Below are positions 47,701-59,720 of a stretch of DNA of 64,000 bases, piece after piece. The position numbers were made by a program, and so were the translations under genes. The notes beneath the pieces were generated by a model. It saw only the letters and a list, made by a program, of their open reading frames with translations, did not search any database and was not told the DNA's origin. The stretch comes from Anas platyrhynchos. Taxonomy: Eukaryota; Chordata; Aves; Anseriformes; Anatidae. Location: assembly GCF_047663525.1 (NCBI RefSeq), contig NC_092591.1:47779501-47843500 (forward strand), given 5' to 3'. Each line of letters begins with the position of its first letter. The stretch's first letter is position 1.

Positions 47701-49560
47701 TAGTAGATAGTTACTTCACTTGTTTTTTTATTTTGTTTTTTAAAAGTGTGATATCTTCCCTCTTTCTTCACAAGACACCCAGACTCGATCTTTAATGTAG
47801 TTGACACTACTCATGTAGAAAGTTGTGAGAAAGGCTTTGCAAAAGAGGAAGGGGATGAAGAATATTAGTAACTGTTCTTCCACTTGGATACCATAGGAAA
47901 TAATTTTCTACTGAAAGACAGCCTATATACCACAGCTGTGGAGTAGCTGCATGATTTGCCAAGGATCTGGAAACTGAATTTATAGTAAGTAACTTTCCCT
48001 GACGTTCCTTATTGCAGCTTCTTAACTAGGCAGATTTGCTACCACGAAACATGGCTGGGGGACATTTGGGGTCAAGAACTGAAGGGCAAAGGTTACTGAA
48101 GCATCCTGCCAATGCAGCTAAAATTGACCTTTATTTGACAAAGCAGAAGTAACATGGGATCTAAAAGAATGGTATTCAAATAGCTAGTCCATCCAAAACA
48201 TTGCATTTGGATTGATCCTAATCAGCCATAATTTCCTAGTTTAATGGCCAATTAAAAGGCCATTTGAAAGTAAGAGAAGCAGAACAAATCAGCATGGAAA
48301 AAGCATGTCTGGTCTTTAGAAAGTAATTCACGTTTGTTTAGGTTTTACACATCTGACTCCTGATAAAACTAGTAGGTAGCACATTCAGATTCTAAAAGTA
48401 ATTCAGGTTCATTAAATAACTTGTTCCAGTATGAGACAAAATCTGAAACATTGCTGAAAAGTGAAGTGAAATACCTGCATTGAGACAAGGGATTTATCTT
48501 TCTAAACGTCACATCAAATATTAAATGGAATGTGAAATCCCCCACTACCCAGCTGTTGTGCATGTTATGTACCTTGACCTGATGTAAGAAGCAGAATTAC
48601 ACTCAGTATTTCTTTTATATGTATTTACAACTTTGATCAGACATATAATGGTCAGAAGGAACTTACCATCTTTAAATCCCAAGTGTTTTATTTTATTTTA
48701 TTATTATTATTTTTAATTTTTTCCTGGAAACAACGTTTTTTAAACATTACTGTCCAAAGCAAGAGCCAAAATGCCCCTGGTTCTTTCACGGCTAAAGGTA
48801 CAAGGAAGACCCTTGTATGACAGGGACACCACAGTTCTTGAAGTGAACAAAGCTGACCAAAGTACTGAGGATGAAAAAGTGAAATCATGATGCCTCTTTC
48901 ACATGGTTTGGTCCAAATTTACTGGCTTACAGAAAGGTGTGACTTACATTCCACTAGTCACAGGGAGGCAGGACTGGGCCTCTGGTCCACGTACATTTGA
49001 ACATGGGTGTGTTGATTCGGGAACTCATTTTGCAAAGGGGATTATAAAGATAGGTCTCCCAACTAATTCAGAGTTTAGCCCATTTCAGAAGACTTCTGGA
49101 AGTCCCTCTCACAGCTCTGTGCGGGGCACCAAAGCTTCATTCAACAGTGCAGTCTTCCCTAGACCAGTGTATTACTCTTTCTCAGAGGTCTCTAGCAGAT
49201 AAAGCCTGTAAAAACACAGCTACCGATCTCTGTTACTGTAGCCTCGTTCTGCTGAAGAGCTGCTGTTGCTGGACAATAGGTTGCCCTTTTTCCATTCTCT
49301 TGACTAATAGGTCACATATTGCCATCAGCGTGACTTGGATTCGGTTAGGCAGACATGGCATTGATTGCATAATACTGTAGAAAAAAATAGCCGATGCTAA
49401 TGGAATTGTCTCACATTTTACATGCATGCACAAATAAGCAATGAGGTAATGTTTTACCCTAGGCTTCCTAGCATAACATTGCACAGACAGTGAATGGATT
49501 TGATCGTCTCCCAGTCTGTACATTTATTCCTAGAGAGTTTTGCTTTTTATGTACGTGAAC

Positions 49561-50100
49561 ATGCACGGCTACAGCTTTTCCAACTTTAGATCAATGAGCC
49601 ACACAGCAAATAGCACCGACTTGGCAGGTCCCCTGCATTCATCTGAATGAAATGAAAGGGAGCTCAGTTCTTGGCTCCAGTTTTCTGTCACACCATTGTC
49701 ATTCAACAAAACGGACCAAAGAGACAAGCGATCAATCCATAAACTCGTGAAGCCTCGGTCTCCAGCTGTCATCAGCTTTGAGCTCTCTCCACTGATCTTA
49801 TCTGTTGCAGAGTGATTGAAAGTAATTTGTTTTGGTTGAAAGTAATTTGTTTTGGAGAGTAATTAGATTATCTCTTGGGGGGCTTCCTACCTGGTGACCC
49901 AGTGTTTCTCCTTGGCTTGCTGCTCATTAACATCAATTACCATAGAGACACTCTTCAAAGGAAGGCTTGCACTGCCCAGGGTAGGGAACCTATTAAGAAA
50001 TATGCTTCTCATTCCTGCTTGGAGATAATAAACCTTCTGATGTCAAACAATTACTTGTGGGTCAGACACATATGATCCCGCTGGGGCTCAAGCCTTTCAT
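49561..50100. promoter_or_regulatory. Candidate conserved non-coding element
   Basis: Mixed-composition, low-repeat sequence dense in ATTA, TCAAT, GATA-like and E-box-like words, in contrast to the AT-biased neutral DNA around it. It contains a perfect 20-bp tandem duplication. Judged by texture only; no alignment was possible. Confidence 0.35.
49816..49855 (+). repeat. Perfect 20-bp tandem duplication
   Basis: ttgaaagtaatttgttttgg occurs at 49816-49835 and 49836-49855 without a mismatch. Confidence 0.95.
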
Positions 50101-50389
50101 TTGCCATCCAGTGTGAAATGCTTAGTAATTAGGAAATGAGCTAGATCTTTCTATAACAGTGTGTATATTGACGTGAATATAATGGCCTCAAACAAACTCC
50201 TGCATGCTATTTGTGAGCATTTACTGGCACTGCCAAAGCAGTGTGCTAGGCAGGGTGGACTGGTAGGCAGCAGGCTACTCTGGAAAAACACAAGCAGACA
50301 CGCTCCATCCCCGCTCACAGAGATATGCGAAGAGTGAGCAGGATAAACCCTTGTAGGGAAAAGTGCTGAAGGGCTCAAAAGTTCATGCT

Positions 50390-51450
50390 TTGACTCTTGG
50401 CCCCAGAATCAACTGCTTTTAATTGAGATAATTAATATAGTTATGTATATGACACAGCACTGATAAGCATTATAACAACACCAGTATCTATTTTTTCTGT
50501 AATCATGTGAGCTCTAAATGACTCCTTGCCTGACTGTGACATTTACTGGTAGTGATTACATCATTACTACTGTATGATAGCACAGAAAGTTACAAAACAA
50601 ACAGGAAATATTATACCCTACCTTTTGAACCACGTCTCTTTTCAGACACAGCAAATCTGCATTAACTGCAGGCAGTTAGTTTACAAATTAATTTACAAAC
50701 GTTCAGGCTAAGATTTCCCCTTGTTACATCTGATCTTTGTGCTGCTTGGACAGCAGAGTGAGATGGCAAACCAGAAACAGCCTGTAAAGGCAAGGCAGGG
50801 TTGTGGGGTTTCCTTGGCCCCCTAGAGCTCCTAGTGTCACCAACAGCCCCTGGGAGTGCAGGATGAGCTGGGGCTGACCACAGGGAAGCTGGGGGCAAGG
50901 CGGTGAAAACGTCCTCGTTCTGCAGCTGTTCACGGCTCCCTGCAGCTGTTGTGGTCCGCAGGGAGCGGGATGTGCTCTGGGGCAGCCTGGGGGGGTCAGG
51001 CTGGGAAGGACGCATCCTCAGTGCTTTCTGTCATCAAAATCTGCCCTGTTAGGTGATGCTCACTCTTCCATTTCAAATATGCGGCACAAGCCCTTTAAAT
51101 ATGTTTTCTGAAGAGCTGCTAAATGCTAACATCTGAAGTAAATAGCTGCTGTTTTTTTCCCCATTTGACTTGTTTGAGTAATTATGTCATTATATATGAA
51201 AGTGATTGTTTTATGTGTGCCAAGAAAGAATAAAGAAGACCTTTGATGAATACAGTGAGCAGCATGTAAATGTGGTGAAAGAATGCAGAGGCAAATGAAT
51301 GACCTTTCTGAAACAGAATTTTTCCCTGCACCACCATTTTCGTCCACATTAAATTCAGTTAATGCGTTTACTTTTTCCTGCTGTGTATATTATAGCTGAT
51401 TCCTCAGTGCTTCCTTTTCCTAATAAAATGCACATTGTCTAAAGTGTTTG
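50390..51450. promoter_or_regulatory. Candidate regulatory stretch
   Basis: Two homeodomain-rich blocks (about 50400-50600 with ttttaattgag, gataattaat and gtgattacatcatt; about 51030-51430 with ttgagtaattatgtca and cctttgatgaa) flank a GC-richer segment at about 50740-51020. Inference from motif texture only. Confidence 0.3.
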
Positions 51451-53140
51451 CAATGTTCTTCAAACAAGCTACTGTGGGCCTGTCTATGAGCCAGACAGCG
51501 GCTGCTTGTACAAAGCAAAACATTTCCTCTTTCCAGAGTTCTCACAGAGTGTTTCTAACTTTAGGATTTCATCAGACTGTGTTTCTGTGATTTTTTTTTT
51601 TTTAATTAATGCTGAGCTATGGATGGTCTTTAGTCACCTCTCCCAACCCCTACAAACTTAAGTTAAATGAAAGTAAAAAACAAAAACAATCAACCAAAAA
51701 CAATCATCCAACAACAAAAACACACTAGTTTAATTACTAATTATTTATTAAAGACTGAACAAGCAATGGAAAATAAATAACTTTTTGTTTCTCAGGGCTG
51801 AGGGCCTACGGAACCAGATTAGACTCCCTGAACCTATCCTTCTTTAACTGTGTACAGCATGGATGCTAGGTCTCAGCACCTAGGAAATTATGGGACAATT
51901 CATAATATTCACACCTTTTTACTTCTTAACTACCTCTTTTTTTTTCCTTTTTTTTTTTTTTCTTTTTTCTTTCTTTCTGTGCATGACAGATAGTTTACCC
52001 AGTAATTACAAATCTTGATGTGGCATTTGATAAACTCTGCTACAACATTCATTTTTTTTGCTTTGCAAGAAACATGATATTGTTTTATTTTGCACTTCAG
52101 ATGCTTTGATTCCATCCTTTATCTCCTGATTCACCACCCTGACAGCTTAGACTAATGAGAAGAGTGTGAACCAAAACTCAATGAGTTCCTACACCTGAGC
52201 TTTTGTATCAGGCTGCCTGCTCCTAGTAGGTGCCGATTTCTGTTTACAAGGTGATTTCTGTCTCTTTATTCTAAAATTTCTGAAGTGTAGATACAAGGAA
52301 TTATGGAGGGGATTATCACTGGCTTCCTATTTACTTGGGAGAAAGCTACCAAGGTAGCTATGCAAAGCAGGTTGCTAGATTAAAAAAAAAAAAAAAAAGG
52401 ATCAAAAAGTATGAAGTCCATAACACAAATGCTGAATTTCCTCTTGGGAAAATGCCAGCTTATACAACCAGAAAACTGCAAATTGTACCAAGTCATAATG
52501 GGGAACCAAGGCAGGTCACATATCTCAGGAATACTGTGGGTAGATGCTTCTCTCTACAGCTGGCTTACAGTCCTGAGTGCCACATCCCATCCCCACCAAA
52601 TGTATTGAAGATAGATAGAATCAGAGCCCAGAAGATTTGCCTCACATCTGGAGTGCTAATTCTGAGATGAACTTCCACAGGATCACAGAATAAGAGACTA
52701 CTTCAATGGCTCTGTTAAATGATGTGACTCATGCGGGCCTTAAACACCCTACAGGAAAACTGTGTTCCTTCTTGGTTCTGTGCCACAGTACAGAAGAGAG
52801 GGTGAGATGGATAAAGTGGCAAAGAGGTATCCATTAATTTCTCTTTTTTTGGCCACTGAGTTATTCACTGTTACACATGTAATTGCCAAATCGCTTTTCT
52901 GTGAACAGTACATAGGAAAAAAAATGTTCATTTGGACAGTTGATCACAAAAGCTTTAGAAGCACACATCTTAGACAGTTTTAAATGTGAGAGTTACTTAC
53001 CCAAAGCACAGCAATGCCAGGATATGAATGATGGAGCAGGTCACCTAGCATGGTAGGAAATGCCAAACACTTGGACATCCTAAACACAGGAAATGCAAGT
53101 TTTTCTCTTTGAAAAGAGTACCAGCGACAATCCTAGATTT
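51451..53140. other. Non-coding flank without recognised features
   Basis: Pyrimidine-rich run at about 51940-51980 and an A-run at 52383-52398. No gene seen. Confidence 0.7.
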
Positions 53141-53149
53141 GTATTAGAA

Positions 53150-53290
53150 GGTGTCTGCTGCCTCAGCTTGTATGAGCAACCAGCTGAAAAACTGATCACA
53201 GGTTAATTAATTAATGAGAGTCATCACCTGTTTGACGGCAATTCATTAACTCACATTTGTTACTGTCACAGTATATTTGACCACCCCAAG
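53150..53290. promoter_or_regulatory. Candidate homeodomain/E-box element
   Basis: A compact cluster: cacaggttaattaattaatg, then tcatcacctg, and gcaattcattaac. Palindromic TTAATTAA and a CACCTG E-box within about 60 bases suggest a developmental enhancer. Not verified by conservation. Confidence 0.35.
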
Positions 53291-56126
53291 CTAAGAAGTG
53301 GCTTCTTAAGCTCCAGAAAGTGAAGTTACCAAGGTACAAAATACCAGATGCAGTTGTGAGGGGTTATGAGCTCATGTTTCCTCTTACCCCCAGGTTGGAG
53401 CTCAGGCTTCTTCCAACACTTCCAGTGTATGACCACAAATTTTGCCCTTTCTACCTCTCAAAGCTTTGCTCAGTCTGCTGTTTCCCACCTTGTGCTGCTG
53501 TGTAATCCTATTCAGTCCCCATACAAACAGCAGGGCCATGATGGATGCTGGGGACATGAGCAATGCTTCGCAGGAGAAAAGAAAACACCAGCACCCTCCT
53601 TATTTCACTGACACTGCGATCCTGTGCTGGCTGGTTCCCCCCATCCATTAAAGGGTTGTCGCAGGATAGTGATTACAGGGAAAGCTCCACTGGTTTCGCT
53701 TTGAAATACATAAAGGTGGTGTTCAGGTAATGCTTTTGACTGTTAGCCCTTTTGATGTCCACAGGCTTTATACTTGCACATCTGGAAGCCTGTGCACCTA
53801 GCTATAAGCAGGCATCGCAGCTATGTTTCACAGCTGGCTTTACAAAAGAGCAGCAAGACACACACCACTTACAAGTGACACTTTTTTTCCCTCAGCTTGC
53901 TTGAAATTGTACATCATTAGTTGTAACTTGCTTTGTTGACTGCATCATGCATTTTCCTTTCACTCACCTTCAAAGAGCCCCGCAGAATTCATGGTGGAGC
54001 CGGAGCTCAGGCGGCATTTGCTCTCAGGAGCTGGCCTTGAGACCCGCTGAGAAGCACATGAAGGCTTTGCTATGGGTGCTGAGAACCCCAGCCCTCCATG
54101 AGAGAGCGGGGATAACCTGCGAGTCAAGGGAGACATCGCGGGGTCTGTTTGGACACAAGTCTTACTAATTTCAGTCACACTAGCCTTTATTTAGTTATCT
54201 TTTACACAGCGATTCAACTTAAGTCCATATGAGCAATGCCAAAATGTCATTGCCATTCAAAAACTGCTTTGTGGTCTATGAAAAACTTGGTGTCAGCTCA
54301 AAACCAGTACTTTCTTACCCAGAAATTGAAGGTACCATCATTTCTTTTTGACAGACTTGGCTAAAATACTGTTGCACCTGAGCTGCTGTCCAGTTTGGAG
54401 AGCTGGCTCTGTCTTGCCAGGTGAGCGCTGTATTGGCCACCTTCCTACTACCAGCTGCCTACCTTACACTTACCACACTGCACAGCCCACCTACGTCCTT
54501 CTTTTGAGACCAAACACAAGCACAGTGTTCAATCATGACCTGACAGTATAAAAAAGACAAAATTAGCAAGTGGAGTAATGTTTTACTTGCTCGGCACTCA
54601 TTAAAGTGTTGATATATCCAGGCAGCAGGAGTTCCAAGACTTCCCTCTTATCCCATGGCAGTATTGGGCAAGGGGGCTTGTCCAAAACTACAAAGTATCA
54701 CCTTCTGTAAAATTTTTGTGGCATCCTGACCATTGTTTTGTCTTTATCCCCCTGGCTACTAATAATTTTTCATAATTGCTTCTGAAAAGACACCCATTGC
54801 AAACTATTTACTGATTTCTAGTTGTATTGATTTTCCCTTGAGTCTCTCAAAAGCAGTCATCGCTTTTGCTATCTTTCTTTTCTCTGATACTAAGGCTGAT
54901 TTTAGCAGTAAGTTACACATCCCAGTTAGTAGTTCAATGAACCCATATCAGAGCTCGTGTAAACTCTGATACCATTTGGTGGATATCACAGGTAAATATC
55001 CTGTGGTTAATTACCCTGTTGTATTTTCCACAGCACAGAAGTTGAAAGAAAACGCAATGGACGGACACTTACACAATTAAAACATTATCTATAGAGCTTT
55101 CAGTATAAACTGTCAAAATGTATGGTAATGATTCACCAACTCATCTCTCTGTTGTAGTCAGTATGATGTAAAAATGCCATCTAAACAATTATTTAAATAC
55201 ATAAGTGCTCATCCATTGCTATTTCTTTAAATGATAAACACAAAAATAAAGAAATCTCCAATGTTATTCTTTAATTTCTGAAAAGCACTGTAAAGGATGA
55301 ACAAAAAGTGCTGGATCTTAGGCACGATATATTTTCAAACAGCCAGTTTCCATCCATGTGTGTCAGTCTTTCCTTCTTCTCACACATTTGTACTGAACTG
55401 TAGTGAAATCACTTTGTTATTTTCAGGGTGTGCTGCCAGTTTGCAGCCCATGCCATGACACAGCATTCCTCCTGCTTTGTTTTGGCTGCTATTCTTTTTG
55501 AACTGACATTTAGCAACATTACATTAATGCCTGCCTAATACAAGACTCCTTGTTGAATGCCATTAGCTGAAGTTGCAAGTTTTAGGCACAGGCATGAGTG
55601 GGGTGTGGGTTAACCCTAGAAGGGAGTTCCCCCCTTCCTTTGGGATGTATGGCTTGTTTTGCCACAGAGCTTCACTTCACACCACTGAGGTCAAGGGAAA
55701 CTTCCTTACTCAATTGGGTAGACCTGAATCAGAATTGCAGTATAACGTATACTGCAAGTATAAAACTGGATGTTTGTTACTTGATCAATGAGGATACATC
55801 TTTAAATTATCAGCTAATGCTCTTTTAAAGTCATCTCAGTAAAAAGTTTTTCACAACAAACAATCCACTGCACCAAAGGAGGCAGCTTTTGCTAGTAGAG
55901 GCTTATAGCTGTTAGCTGGATAGGTGAGCTAAATAGTGAATGTTTGTTTTCTACTTAGCGAATGTCTGTCATAGCTCTGTTAAGTAGCCAGAAACAAATT
56001 ACGTGTGAAAGTCAGCATCCCTCTCCCTCTCTCCTGTGATTTGTATTGATTTATGCAGCTCATGTCCTTAATTTAATTATCAGGAATATGCTTATTTTAC
56101 AAATGATAACCTTGTAATCTCCCCAG

Positions 56127-56176
<50 letters not shown>

Positions 56177-59100
56177 AACATTTTTAACATCCCTCTGGCT
56201 ACTAATGCTATTGGAAGTATGCTATTCTTTGTTGCACATAATTTTATTACCAATGTTGTAGTGGACCTCCATTTATTAAAAACTAGATTAGTCTTTCTGA
56301 TTATTTCTATTAACTTAAAAGTGGATTTTATTTACATAAAATAAATAGGAAAGCCACAGAAATATCCTGAAGTTGTGTGTCACTAAACAGCCTTCTTTGG
56401 TAGCTAATTTTTGAGTGCTTCTATCAATTATAAAACAAAGTAATGTTGAACGTTTTTAATGTATTTTTTTTTTAACAGACTAACTGCATGGGTTCTCCCC
56501 CAGCATCACTGTTTTGAACTAAATTGTAAACTGTCTGCTTCAGTGAAATTTCATAGATGTCTCAAAAGTGAATGGATATTGATAGTTAGCAGAGGTATGT
56601 TTAAAAACACACATATATATATATATTTATATATATACACACTTGTGTAGGCTGCTCTAGAGCTGTGGATGTTGTATTTTCTCTGATTCTCCAGCACAGC
56701 ATATAGAGAACCCATGCTCATTCTGCCTAAAATGGGTATTTATATAAAATGGGGTGAGTTCATGCCCTCTTCCTTTTTATCATATATATATATCCTTTAG
56801 TGCACTCTCCCCACCAACATAAAGGCATATATTTATGGATGGTCAGATGCAACGACAATTCTGTTAATGCAGCAGCTTGTATAGGTTGGTGCCCGGCCAT
56901 GTCCCTGTGAAGTCAGTAGACATCTGTAGAGCTAGAGGGGCTTTCCACAGTATCAAAGGTGTGACAGCGTGTTTGATAATCCTATGAATAGAACCAGAAT
57001 AAATTGGAAAGCAGATGCATATTTGCTTCCATTTTTTTTTTCTTAATTAACTTTGGAGAGTGTAAACAATGAACAAATGCATATTTATACTGCATCATCT
57101 TTCCAAATTCTAAAGGAAAGAAACCTCAGATTTATATCACCAGGAGGAGTGAATTTCTGACCTGCCACTGTGGTACTCTGGGAAGTGGGTAGCTAGAGCA
57201 ACCCACATGAACAGCTTTTTTACTAAATGCATGTATGTTGCTTGCTAGTGCATCTGTTGCTTTTCTTTAAGTGTCACAAGGTGATTACAGTAGAATATTT
57301 TTGTGACTATTCATCTAAAATTCACTGTGGTTTATTTGATGACTGCACTGGTAGCCTTATATATTTTCTGTGATTGTTCTGCAGAAGAACAATTGTTTAA
57401 ATAGTGAGCCTTAAACTAATAATGTAGCATGCACTTCCAAGCACATGTATACCCCATTTCTGAAAGGTCACTCATTCGAACTCACCTGACTTGCAAGCAG
57501 CAAGTACCAGGAGAGCCTTTTTCTACCAGTAAAAACCCAGAAAGGCATTTGTTGATATTTCAGCCTTTATTCACAAAATATTTTAACTAATCTATTTTTC
57601 CGTTCTTACTTTTGCTGATTACATATGATTACAAATAAGCTGAAGCTTACAGGGTCCTAATAAGTCATAATAATATGTGTTAATTATTCTACTTAGGTCA
57701 CCCAGGTATGCATAGAAGGACTTTCTTTAGGAGAATGGTACTTACAGTCAGATTTCCAGTGTGAACATTGCCATAGTGATTTTTATTTGGTAAAATAAAA
57801 TGTAAAAGCCCCAGACCGAAAGGAAATGTCTTCATTTTCACCCTCAGGGAAAGAATTTTTGATAGACAAAAATTTTTGATAGATTTTCAACACATAAATT
57901 GCTGTGGTTGCATTTACTTTTCTCTCCTATATTTTGGTTTAAGATGTATTCCAAAACTATAACATTTACTGAACAAGCTCTAATCTGGCACAGCTAGAGG
58001 GGCAATCAAATGAAGTGCATGATTCCATGAAGTCATATTCTTTGCTATTTACTAACCATTAATCCAAATATTTACCCCAGGAGCTCTTTGCCAAGGCATG
58101 AAATAAAATGGTATTTTATAGCTAGAACACCTATTCTATAATTCAAATATTTATATAAATATTAAAATAAGCAGAAAAATAACAAGAATTATTTTAAAGT
58201 AAGCAACTGTCTTGTATGTGACTAGTAGTATCAGAAAAAAGTTTTTTTTCTGTCAGAAGACAGTAAATGTCTGAACTTCAAGGTCAAAGAGTTTGAATTA
58301 TCATACTATGTAATTTCTTACTTATTTATTTTTTAAATAGATCTGACTTCAGCAGTGTTTCTGTATTCAAGTCATTTAAAATACAAGTGCTATTTAACAT
58401 GAGAGAGGTAGAGATGACCATCTATATAGATATTTTTCTGCCTAAAACATACTTTGCTTATTTATTTCTTTTGTGGCATACCTTCTCTGCACGGCATGAG
58501 ACTATCATAGCTATAACTTCAATAGTTCTATAAATACATAAGTGCCTTTCCTTGATCATCCTAAGCTTGTTAAAAATCCTGCACTGAATTGCCTACGCTG
58601 TGATTGCCAAAACAGATATGATCCACTGAATCACATCTGATAACGTATCAGTGGGCACAAAGGACTTGTTCTTTATGCTTTTCTCAGAGGTAAACAGACT
58701 CTTGATGGTCCAATTCTGCTTCCATTGCAGCCTGTGGCTGGTACAACTTGCTCTTCAGAGGGATGCGTGTGATAACCCTTCACTTCTGTGGCTGGCTGGA
58801 AGCTGGTTCAGTTCCCTCTGCAACCCCGGGGCATTCGGGAAAGAAGCTGCACAGAACTGAGGGAAATGAGGTGTGTGGATGAGAGTAAAGCACAGGGAAG
58901 CGAGAAGGTCTGCGCTCACCTGGAAAGGGTTTTGGACTTCATGCAAAAGATGAAAACCAAGGGTGGGTTTCACCCAACAAGTGAGAAAATAAACCCACCC
59001 TGACAAGCGTGTAGCAGATAGTCTGTGCACGTTGCCATTGCCATAACAAGTTTCAGAGAAAGACAAAGAGCAGGAAAGAAGGCAGAAAATGTGAGGATGG

Positions 59101-59180
59101 TTGGGGTAACACAACAACAGGGGAACAGAAAATCAAGTAGGAGTTTGAGGGTAAAGAAGAAATAAGGAACCAAGAGGAAA
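53291..59180. other. Gene-free flank with simple repeats
   Basis: About 5.9 kb, AT-rich, with an A45 run (56131-56175), a TA/CA palindromic tract at about 56608-56641 and T-runs. No recognisable exon or transposon. Confidence 0.7.
56131..56175 (+). repeat. A45 homopolymer
   Basis: Forty-five uninterrupted A residues. No gene or transposon body is recognisable before it and no clear target-site duplication flanks it. Confidence 0.95.
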
Positions 59181-59189
59181 GGTGTCAAA

Positions 59190-59720
59190 CACCGGGAGGA
59201 GGAGGCCGCACACGGGCAGGGCCGCCGGGGACAGGCAGTGCCAGTCACCCAGCCCGCCACAGGAAGGTCAAAAACAAGGCAAAGAGCAACCCGGGTCATT
59301 TTCCTTATGGCTGTGGAAAAGCTGCAATAAACAGCAGCCAACGTTAGGGCTGTGCCTCCTTGCGGTTTCAGTGTGGGCCAAACTGGCCTACCCGCACGGG
59401 CAGTGCCGTTCCGGGAGCAAGCACCGCGGGCAGCCCTGGGTCATCGTCCCAGGGTAACCGCGCACCGCGTGCTGGCGCCGGCGGCATCGGTGCTGTTATC
59501 TTGCTGCAAGGAAAGGCACCAGCGAGGGGACAGAGAGGGACCGTGTGGGTGAGACACCGGCCCAACCGCCTCAGTTAATGTGTAACCGTGGATGGGCGAG
59601 CTCCTGTGCACGGTAGCACTAGGGCTCTCTGCGGCTGGTATCGGAGTGGGATCCGGCGTGGGAGGCGAGCGCCCCGGAGCTGTACCCCACCAGGTAACAC
59701 GAAGGCACCCTGGTGGTTAG
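59190..59720. promoter_or_regulatory. Orphan CpG island
   Basis: A sharp change from AT-rich flank to about 60% GC with roughly 40 CpG in 500 bases by hand count, so observed/expected is high. No known exon matches. Short frames in it resemble no family; I looked specifically for FGF4-like protein and found none. Confidence 0.6.

Larger units (their letters stand above)
42851..49560. other. FGF19 upstream non-coding flank, proximal
   Basis: About 6.7 kb, AT-rich, with no recognisable exon. Simple sequences: a CT-rich tandem (44443-44503), (AAAC)n (44681-44706) and a T-run at about 46834. No transposon recognised. Confidence 0.75.
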
